From Microbispora rosea subsp. aerata (GTDB taxonomy: Bacteria; Actinomycetota; Actinomycetes; Streptosporangiales; Streptosporangiaceae): 64,000 bases of DNA. The position numbers and the translations under genes were made by a program. Positions 45,647 through 51,349 of this stretch are shown here, piece by piece (the first letter of the stretch is position 1; every line of letters begins with the position of its first letter). Below the pieces are notes generated by a model, which made no database searches, was not told where the DNA came from, and saw nothing but the letters and a program-made list of their open reading frames with translations. The stretch is from contig NZ_BMPY01000027.1 of the NCBI RefSeq assembly GCF_014647835.1, positions 1-64,000 of the forward strand. Direction: 5' to 3'.

Positions 45647-46189
45647 TCAGGTCGGCTCGACGAGACGACCGGGGTGCGGCTGCCCCAACGCGGCGCTCAC
45701 CTGCGGCGCGACGCGGTTGGTCCAGTCGGACAGAACCCGGTCGAGGTCGGGGATCTCCGCCTCGAGCAGCGCCAGGCCGGGGGTGGGCACGTGCGCGCCC
45801 AGCTCGATCAGCACCGGGCGCAGGTGCAGTTCGACGGCGAGGGCGTGCCGCGGGGAGCCCATGACGAGCAGCGGCAGCGCCACCGTCCCGGTCAGCGCGC
45901 CGCCGGGGAGGCGGTCGAGGAACGCCTTGAGCAGGCCGGTGTAGGTGGCCTTGTAGGTGGGGCTGGCCACCACGAGCACCTGCGCTTCCGCGACCAGTTC
46001 CAGCGCCGACTCCACGGCCGGCGAGGGCGTCTGGGCGAACAGATGCGGCCCGATCGCGGACAGGTCCACGACCTCGGGTGACGCCTCGTGCCCGATCCGG
46101 CGCCCCACCGCCTCGGCGGCCGCCACCGCCGCGAGGTGGGTGCGGGACCCGGCGCGCGGATTGCCGACCAGCGCCACGAGAGAGCTCAT
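45647..46189 (-). CDS. NAD(P)H-dependent FMN reductase (SsuE/MsuE-like)
   Basis: 180 residues with a flavodoxin-like fold. The phosphate loop is near VGNPRAGSRTHLA and the family signature is ASPTYKATYTGLLKAFLDRLP, as in SsuE and MsuE. It supplies FMNH2 for SsuD-type desulfonation, though the monooxygenase genes lie in the neighbouring operon. Its ATG overlaps the stop of a possible 26-codon ORF. Confidence 0.9.
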   Translation of the reverse strand: MSSLVALVGNPRAGSRTHLAAVAAAEAVGRRIGHEASPEVVDLSAIGPHLFAQTPSPAVESALELVAEAQVLVVASPTYKATYTGLLKAFLDRLPGGALTGTVALPLLVMGSPRHALAVELHLRPVLIELGAHVPTPGLALLEAEIPDLDRVLSDWTNRVAPQVSAALGQPHPGRLVEPT

Positions 46190-46266
46190 GAGGCCACCGC
46201 CTCGCGCCGCTCGCGGTGTGGGTCCGCGCCGAAGAGCTGATGTGTGGTCAACAGATGGTCCTCCAT
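46186..46266 (-). CDS. Possible small ORF coupled to the FMN reductase gene
   Basis: 26 codons starting MEDHLLTTHQLFGADPHRER and ending with a TGA that overlaps the FMN reductase ATG as ATGA, the coupling pattern seen at many real gene junctions here. It has no good ribosome binding site and no recognisable family. It may be a real small protein or a coupling ORF; evidence is limited to the overlap. Confidence 0.28.
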   Translation of the reverse strand: MEDHLLTTHQLFGADPHRERREAVAS

Positions 46267-46301
46267 GTCGGAACGGGGTCGCGTGGGAAGCGGGGGGAAG
46301 A

Positions 46302-46835
46302 TCAGGAATGGGCGATGAACCGGCCGAAGCGGCCCTGGTGGTACAGCAGCGGGCGTCCCGGCGCGCGTACCTCGGCCTGGGTGACCAGTCCCACGACGAG
46401 GACGTGGTCGCCCACGCCGACCCGCTCGTACGGCAGGCAGATCAGATGCGCGGAGACGTCCTCGAGCAGCGGCGCGCCGAGCGGCCCGGGACGCCACCGG
46501 GTGGGCGCGGCGAACCGGTCGATGCCCTTGCGGGCGAAGCGGGCGGCGAGGTCGGCCTGGTCGCTGGCGAGGACGTTGACGGCGAAATGATCCGCCTCGC
46601 GCAGCGAGGGCCAGGTGGTGGAGGACTGGTCGACGTAGAAGGAGACGAGAGGCGGATCCAGGCTGACCGAGGAGAACGAGGTGGCGGTCAGGCCGACCGG
46701 CACCCCTCCGCTCTGCGCGGTGATCACGACGACTCCCGCCGCGTGCACCGCGAGGGCGCGCTTGTAGGCGTCGGCGTCCAGCGCGCGCTTGTAGTCGTCA
46801 GCGTCGAGGCCGGGGCCGAGCAGAGTCTCCGCCAT
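46302..46835 (-). CDS. Flavin reductase (FMN-binding split-barrel), second copy
   Basis: 177 residues started at the ATG at 46835, behind AGGAGG. Same family blocks as the enzyme at 34551: GVVVITAQSGGVPVGLTATSFSSVSLDPPLVSFYVD, HFAVNVLASDQADLAARFARKG, FAAPTRWRPGPLGAPLLED, GDHVLVVGLV and LLYHQGRFGRF. It is clearly a paralogue of that enzyme. Near the N-terminus a nine-residue unit (DADDYKRAL / DADAYKRAL) is duplicated, reflecting a 27-bp tandem repeat, which makes this copy longer. It is the first full gene after leader peptide 2 and would supply FMNH2. Confidence 0.9.
   Translation of the reverse strand: MAETLLGPGLDADDYKRALDADAYKRALAVHAAGVVVITAQSGGVPVGLTATSFSSVSLDPPLVSFYVDQSSTTWPSLREADHFAVNVLASDQADLAARFARKGIDRFAAPTRWRPGPLGAPLLEDVSAHLICLPYERVGVGDHVLVVGLVTQAEVRAPGRPLLYHQGRFGRFIAHS
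46756..46809. repeat. 27-bp tandem duplication in the second flavin reductase gene
   Basis: Two adjacent 27-bp units (46756-46782 and 46783-46809) differing at only a few bases give two copies of a nine-residue sequence. The paralogue at 34551 has one copy, so the duplication arose in this gene. Confidence 0.8.
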
Positions 46836-46966
46836 GGCAGAACCTCCTGAAGGTCGCAGCTGCTCTCGGGGGACGATCCCGCCGGCCGCGAGCGGCATGC
46901 GGGATCGGGGGATTCGGGTGGAGGCGGGGCCGGGCGTGAGGTCACACCCGGGCTCGCGAGGAGGGC

Positions 46967-46985
46967 GGCCGCGTGCCGCGCGGCC
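46967..46985 (-). other. GC hairpin 32 nt after leader peptide 2
   Basis: A 7-bp stem (GGCCGCG with CGCGGCC) and 5-nt loop between leader peptide 2 and the flavin reductase gene. It is the counterpart of the hairpin after leader peptide 1 and a candidate attenuator element. Confidence 0.4.
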
Positions 46986-47017
46986 CGCTCCTCATCGGCA
47001 CGGTGACGACGGAAGAT

Positions 47018-47098
47018 CTACAGTCGACGACACAGCGCGCCGGCGACGTGGCGGTAGTCCACGCTCATCCGCCGGATCAGACGAACGCCCTGGCTCAT
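47018..47098 (-). CDS. Leader peptide 2 (26 aa) of the flavin reductase/GST operon
   Basis: An ATG at 47098 opens 26 codons with the core LIRRMSVDYRHVAGALCRRL, matching the RRxxVDxxxVAxALC form of actinobacterial sulfur leader peptides. The promoter hexamers at 47105-47133 place the transcription start at, or within a base or two of, the A of the ATG, so the mRNA is probably leaderless. The reading frame ends 182 bp before the flavin reductase gene. Presumed role: cysteine-responsive control of the downstream genes, by analogy. Confidence 0.8.
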   Translation of the reverse strand: MSQGVRLIRRMSVDYRHVAGALCRRL

Positions 47099-47104
47099 AC
47101 ATCG

Positions 47105-47133
47105 AACGTACGATCACAGGACGAAAAAGTCAA
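47105..47133 (-). promoter_or_regulatory. Promoter of leader peptide 2
   Basis: On the minus strand TTGACT (47133-47128) and TACGTT (47110-47105) are 17 bp apart, with six bases between the -10 box and the leader ATG, which implies a leaderless transcript. Confidence 0.72.
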
Positions 47134-47138
47134 TATTT

Positions 47139-47155
47139 CCTACTTGCTTTGCAGG
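47139..47155. promoter_or_regulatory. Shared palindrome CCTAC-N7-GcAGG, site 2
   Basis: One mismatch in the right arm; the flanks TTT and GAAA extend the symmetry. Here the element lies just upstream of the -35 box rather than over the promoter, and 5 bp after the stop of the sulfite oxidase gene. Confidence 0.65.
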
Positions 47156-47159
47156 GAAA

Positions 47160-48302
47160 TTAGATCACCACGACGGGGTGGCGCACCACCGCGTCGAAGC
47201 CGTAACCGAGGGTGTTGTACGCCGCCCGGCCGGGCTGCACCGCCCCCGTCTCGTCGGCGGCCCGGGCGAGCAGCCCGGTCTCGCCCGTCTCGCGCGGGGT
47301 CCAGGGGAAGGTCCAGCGGACCCAGCCGCGCGGGTGCCGGTCGCCGAGCAGCCGGGCCGGCCGCCACGTCGCCCCCTCGTCGTCGCTGATCTCCACCCGG
47401 ACCACGCGCCCGCCGCCCGACCACGAACGGCCGCGCAGCAGATGCTCGCGCCCGGCCTCCAGGCGGGCCGGCCAGGGCAGCTCGAAGGCGCTCTTCACCC
47501 CCACCGCGGTCAGCGGCGGGCCGCCCTCGGCCGGATGCCCCGGGCCGTGCATCCGGTAGAGCCGCGTGCTCCACGGCGACTCCAGCGGCTCCGCCGACAC
47601 CTGGATGTCCCCCAGCCACTTGATCGAGGCGATGCCCACCCAGCCCGGCACGACCAGCCGCGCCGGATAGCCGTGGTCGGGCGGCAGCGGACGCCCGTTC
47701 ATCTCGTAGGCCACCACCACGTCGTCGAGCGCCTTGGCCACGGGAAGGGGGCGGCGCACCCTCCCCAGGTTCTCCCCCGCCTCCACGTAGTCGGCGTCGA
47801 GCCCGCGCGGCATCAGCGCGACGGCCCGGTCGCTCATCCCCGCCCGTTCCAGAAGCGTCGCCAGGCGCACGCCCCGCCAGCGCGCGACCCCCACCGCGCC
47901 CAGCCGCCAGGGGGTGCCCGACACCTGTTGCTCCTGCTGCTCGCCGTAGAGGCGGCGTCCGTTGCCCGCGCACTCGATGAACGCGGTCACCGACTCGGCC
48001 GGCATGCCGAGGATGTCGTCGTAGGTGAAGGAGACCGGCCCGCCGCGCAGGCCGTCGCCCCACAGGGTGAGCCGCCACCTCTCCGCGTCGATCAGCGGTG
48101 TGGCCGTGTGGTTGCGGACGAAGAAGAGGTCGTCCGGGGTCAGGTAGTCCTCTCCGCGCAGCGCCTCCCAGCGGGTCTCCGCGTTCGTGCCGTGCACGGC
48201 GAACAGATGAGGTGGCAGGGGCTTGCGGACGCCGGACGGGGCACGCGTCCGCTCCGCCCGCGCTCCCTGACCGTTCTCGGTGGTGGTGAACCGTCGGTCC
48301 AT
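47160..48302 (-). CDS. Molybdopterin-dependent sulfite oxidase
   Basis: 380 residues from the ATG at 48302. It has the sulfite oxidase layout: FFVRNH near residue 61, the molybdenum ligand Cys111 in FIECAGNGR, GIASIKWLGDIQVS in the Mo-cofactor domain, and a C-terminal Ig-like dimerisation domain with VRVEISDDEGATW and RWTFPWTPRETGE. It would oxidise sulfite to sulfate. No Tat signal is visible, so a cytoplasmic enzyme is likely, which fits removal of sulfite released by desulfonation. It lies 23 bp after the LanC-like gene and seems co-transcribed with it. Confidence 0.92.
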   Translation of the reverse strand: MDRRFTTTENGQGARAERTRAPSGVRKPLPPHLFAVHGTNAETRWEALRGEDYLTPDDLFFVRNHTATPLIDAERWRLTLWGDGLRGGPVSFTYDDILGMPAESVTAFIECAGNGRRLYGEQQEQQVSGTPWRLGAVGVARWRGVRLATLLERAGMSDRAVALMPRGLDADYVEAGENLGRVRRPLPVAKALDDVVVAYEMNGRPLPPDHGYPARLVVPGWVGIASIKWLGDIQVSAEPLESPWSTRLYRMHGPGHPAEGGPPLTAVGVKSAFELPWPARLEAGREHLLRGRSWSGGGRVVRVEISDDEGATWRPARLLGDRHPRGWVRWTFPWTPRETGETGLLARAADETGAVQPGRAAYNTLGYGFDAVVRHPVVVI

Positions 48303-48325
48303 TGGCCTCCTCACCTGTCGTCGTG

Positions 48326-49642
48326 TCAGCCGGCCGGCCTCCTCAGGGCGACGGCCGGCACGGGAATGGGCGGGAAGGGGTTGTCAGGCAGCAGGATCAC
48401 GCGGCGCGGCCGGTCCGCCTGTCCCGCCGCGTCCAGGTGCAGCAGGGCCGCCCCTATCCCCGCCGCCCCGGTGAGGTAGCCGGTGTCGGCCGACACCTCC
48501 CCCGGACGCTGCCGCCGGTACGCCTGGTACCAGCGGTATCCCCTGCCGTCGTAGCCGGTCGCGCGGCCGATCAAGTGGTCGGCGAGCTTGCGCGCGTACT
48601 CCAGGTGCTCCTGATCCCCCGTCGCCGCCCACAGTCCCACGTACAGCTCGATGAGCCCGGCGGTGCCGCAGCACTGGCAGGCGACGTTCCACAGCCCGGC
48701 GGTCTGCCGGAAGGGCGCGCCCGACTCCCGGACGCCCCTGGCCAGCCGCTTCACCCACTCCAGGTCGCAGCGGTCGCCGCTGACCCGGTGCAGCTCGTAG
48801 AACATGCGGGCGATGCCGGCGGAGCCCGAGCAGTAGCCCAGGTGGTCGGTGACCATCGCGCTGTCCCCCGTCAGCACGCCGGTGGCCCGGATGACGCCCG
48901 CGCCGCGGCGGGCCGCGTCGAGGAACGCCTCCTCGCCCGTCGCCCCGTACAGGCGGGCGAGGAGGAAGGTCGTGCCGGCCGTCCCGGCGAGGAAGCCGGG
49001 CGGGGCCGTCTCCACGGACAGGGCCGGGCACGCCGCGGGCCGCTTGCGAGGCACGGTCAGCCGCGCGATCCGCCGCCCCGCCTCGACGGCCGCCTCCTCG
49101 TAGGCCGGCACGCCGAGCGCCGCTGCCGCGCGCAGCAGTCCCAGCACGACGCCGCCGTCACCGCGCAGCGTGGGATCGCCCGACCAGCCGATGCCGCCGT
49201 CGCCGAGCGCGCGGGCGCTCCTGACGATCTTGTCGGCGGCCGCGACCGCCGCCGCCTCGAAACGCTCCTCGCCGAGGGCCCAGCCGGCCTCGGTCAGCGC
49301 CAGGACGACCCCCGCCAGACCGTGGTAGAGCGACATGTCCGCCTGCCGCTGCCACGTCCGCGCGAGGTAGCGCGCGCCCGCGCGAGCGTCCTCCAGGTAG
49401 GCGTCGTGGCCGGTCCCCGCGGCGAGTTCCAGGAAGAACAGCACGATCCCGGCCGCCCCGGAGTGGAGGGAGGCGGGCCCGCCGGGCGTCGCCGGTCTGC
49501 CGTACGGGTCGGGGTTGGCCCGCCATCGCCTGCCGCCCTCGTCGTCGACGGCGGCCGTGCGGATCCACCGTCCCGCCATGATGGCGGCCGTCAGCGGAGT
49601 CTCTGCGCGCTCACCTGATGAGCGGATCGGGTCCCGGCCCAT
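48326..49642 (-). CDS. LanC-like cyclase-family protein
   Basis: 438 residues of the LanC alpha/alpha-barrel family, with repeated SLHSGAAGI, SLYHGLAGV, GFLAGTAGT, YCSGSAGIARMFYELH and TGAAGIGAALLHLD turns. The zinc-ligand positions appear as Cys271 (YCSGSAG) and Cys324-Cys325 (CQCCGTAG); in classical LanC the second motif is Cys-His-Gly, so the His is replaced by Cys. No lantibiotic precursor or dehydratase gene is nearby. It is followed closely by the sulfite oxidase gene, which suggests a thiol- or sulfur-linked role instead of lantibiotic cyclisation. The start at 49642 lacks a good ribosome binding site; a TTG at 49660 is the alternative. Confidence 0.85.
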   Translation of the reverse strand: MGRDPIRSSGERAETPLTAAIMAGRWIRTAAVDDEGGRRWRANPDPYGRPATPGGPASLHSGAAGIVLFFLELAAGTGHDAYLEDARAGARYLARTWQRQADMSLYHGLAGVVLALTEAGWALGEERFEAAAVAAADKIVRSARALGDGGIGWSGDPTLRGDGGVVLGLLRAAAALGVPAYEEAAVEAGRRIARLTVPRKRPAACPALSVETAPPGFLAGTAGTTFLLARLYGATGEEAFLDAARRGAGVIRATGVLTGDSAMVTDHLGYCSGSAGIARMFYELHRVSGDRCDLEWVKRLARGVRESGAPFRQTAGLWNVACQCCGTAGLIELYVGLWAATGDQEHLEYARKLADHLIGRATGYDGRGYRWYQAYRRQRPGEVSADTGYLTGAAGIGAALLHLDAAGQADRPRRVILLPDNPFPPIPVPAVALRRPAG

Positions 49643-49653
49643 GACCCAACTAT

Positions 49654-49721
49654 TCCACAAACCTGGTAGGTAATAGCAACTATTCGGTCGCGTTCCCTGT
49701 ATTCCCTATTGACTTGAGGGG
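49654..49721. promoter_or_regulatory. Divergent control region with two degenerate copies of the CCTAC/GTAGG element
   Basis: TCCAC-N7-GTAGG at 49654-49670 lies before the LanC-like gene, and CCTAT-N7-AGGGG at 49705-49721 lies before the small membrane protein gene, with a TTGACT hexamer at 49709-49714. Each retains one good half-site. They place the sulfite disposal genes tentatively under the same regulator. Confidence 0.4.
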
Positions 49722-49775
49722 GATGACCCCACCACAGTCGAGCCAACACTCGCACTACCGAGAAAGGCGTTCGGC

Positions 49776-49913
49776 GTGAGCAACGAAAACCCCCCGACCG
49801 TCGCCGAGCACACTCGTGCCGCGTTGAACGAGGACTGGGCCGCGACCATCGTCGGCCTCGTCCTCCTTGCCCTTGTCCTCATCGGCGTCATCCCGACGGG
49901 GCTGGTGCCGTGA
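49776..49913 (+). CDS. Small single-span membrane protein before YeiH
   Basis: 45 residues from a GTG at 49776 behind GAAAGG. A polar N-terminal half (SNENPPTVAEHTRAALNEDW) is followed by one membrane helix (AATIVGLVLLALVLIGVIP). Its TGA shares a base with the ATG of the YeiH-type exporter gene, so the two are translationally coupled. It is too small for ordinary gene finders. It may be an accessory subunit of the exporter; no family was recognised. Confidence 0.72.
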   Translation: MSNENPPTVAEHTRAALNEDWAATIVGLVLLALVLIGVIPTGLVP

Positions 49914-51019
49914 TGAGCAGCGAGGCAGCCGTCCCCGCGACGGCGAGAAGCACGTCGTGGCAGTGGCCCGCCCTGGGCGTCCTCGCCGTCCTCGTGCTCG
50001 GCGCGGCGACCAGAGCGCTGGACAAGAACGTGCCCGAGTGGTTCTCGGGCTCCGATCTGGCCAAGGCCATCGAGTTCCCCATCTATGCGATCGCCCTCGG
50101 CCTGCTGGGCAACGTGGTGCTCACCGTGACCGGGCTGCGCGACCGCCTGGCCGGCGGCTTCCGCACCGAGTTCTTCATCAAGACCGGCCTCGTGCTCCTC
50201 GGGGCGTCGATCAACCTGAAGGTGATCGTCACGGCGGCCGGGCCCGCGATCGTCCAGGGCATCGTGCTGATCAGCACGGTGTTCCTGTTCACCTGGTGGC
50301 TCGGCGGACGCTTCGGGCTCGACGACAGGCTGCGCGCGCTGCTGTCGGCCGCGGTGTCCATCTGCGGCGTCAGCGCCGCCATCGCCGCCGCCGGAGCCGT
50401 GCAGGCCAAGCGTGAGCAGCTCGCCTACAGCGCGAGCATGGTGATCGTGTTCGCCCTGCCGTCCATCTTCATCCTCCCCGCGCTGGCCTCGGCCCTGGGC
50501 CTGAGCCCGGAGGTCGCGGGCGCCTGGATCGGCGGTAACATCGACACGACGGCGGCGGTCACCGCCGCGGGCACCATCGTGGGCGAGAACGCGCTGGCCG
50601 TCGCGACCATCGTCAAGGTCACTCAGAACGCCCTGATCGGCATCGTGGTGGTCGCGCTGACCGCCTGGTTCGCCTTCCGGATCGAGCGCCGCCCCGGCGC
50701 CGAGCGGCCGGGCCTGGGAGAGCTGTGGCGGCGGTTCCCGAAGTTCGTGCTCGGCTTCGTGGCGTCCTCGGTGATCGCGACGTGGTATCTCACCACCGTC
50801 GGCGCGGACGAGGGCAAGGCCGTCATCGGCGTCGCCAACGACCTGCGCACCTGGTTCCTCATCCTCGCCTTCGTCAGCATCGGCCTGGAGTTCCGGGTGG
50901 CCTCGCTCAAGGAGGCGGGCTGGCGGCCGATCGCCGTCTTCGCCACCGCCACTGTGGCCAACGTGCTGCTGGCCCTCGGCCTCGCCACGGTCCTGTTCAG
51001 CGGCTTCACCGTCACCTGA
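49913..51019 (+). CDS. YeiH/UPF0324-family transporter (putative sulfate/sulfite exporter)
   Basis: 368 residues with about ten membrane helices. Family signatures: FFIKTGLVLLGASINLKVI, SAAVSICGVSAAIAAAGAV, GAWIGGNIDTTAAVTAAGTIVGENALAVATIVKVTQNALIG and FLILAFVSIGLEFRV. The start is the ATG at 49913, sharing one base with the stop of the small membrane protein. YeiH-type proteins are annotated as putative sulfate exporters; next to a sulfite oxidase gene and desulfonation genes, removal of sulfite or sulfate is a reasonable role, but direct evidence for the family is thin. Confidence 0.9.
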   Translation: MSSEAAVPATARSTSWQWPALGVLAVLVLGAATRALDKNVPEWFSGSDLAKAIEFPIYAIALGLLGNVVLTVTGLRDRLAGGFRTEFFIKTGLVLLGASINLKVIVTAAGPAIVQGIVLISTVFLFTWWLGGRFGLDDRLRALLSAAVSICGVSAAIAAAGAVQAKREQLAYSASMVIVFALPSIFILPALASALGLSPEVAGAWIGGNIDTTAAVTAAGTIVGENALAVATIVKVTQNALIGIVVVALTAWFAFRIERRPGAERPGLGELWRRFPKFVLGFVASSVIATWYLTTVGADEGKAVIGVANDLRTWFLILAFVSIGLEFRVASLKEAGWRPIAVFATATVANVLLALGLATVLFSGFTVT

Positions 51020-51045
51020 CGGCCCTTCACCCGACGACCCCTCAC

Positions 51046-51074
51046 CTGACGGCCCGCCCGGTGGCGCCCGTCAG
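51046..51074. terminator. Possible convergent terminator after the YeiH-type gene
   Basis: A 7-bp stem CTGACGG/CCGTCAG with a 15-nt loop between the YeiH gene stop and the stop of the small minus-strand gene. Confidence 0.4.
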
Positions 51075-51277
51075 CGTCGCCGCAGCAGACGCCAGGGACG
51101 CCACCGGGCTCCCGCCTCGCCTTCGTCGTCCTCCGGAGCGGCGTCGTCGTCCGGCAGGTCGTACCAGTACGCGTCGCCCGGGAAGGGCTCCGGGGGCGGG
51201 CCGGCGAGGTCCCGCACGCCGCCCACGGCGTCCGGAAGGGCGCCGCGGGACGACGGGGGACGGCGCGGATCGGTCAC
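51071..51277 (-). CDS. Small hypothetical protein (68 aa)
   Basis: 68 residues from a GTG at 51277, preceded by AGAGGTGG. Composition is striking: a proline-rich N-terminal half, an acidic middle (DDDAAPEDDEGEAG) and a basic, tryptophan-containing tail (RWRPWRLLRRR). No family recognised. It lies 72 bp after the AprA-like gene on the same strand, with a single CCTAC half-site at 51301-51305 in the gap, so it may be the last gene of that operon or independently expressed. Confidence 0.45.
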   Translation of the reverse strand: MTDPRRPPSSRGALPDAVGGVRDLAGPPPEPFPGDAYWYDLPDDDAAPEDDEGEAGARWRPWRLLRRR

Positions 51278-51349
51278 AGCGCCACCTCTTCCAGTAATTC
51301 CCTACAGGTTAGCCCTGGAACCTACCACGCCGCGCCCCGTCGTGGACCG

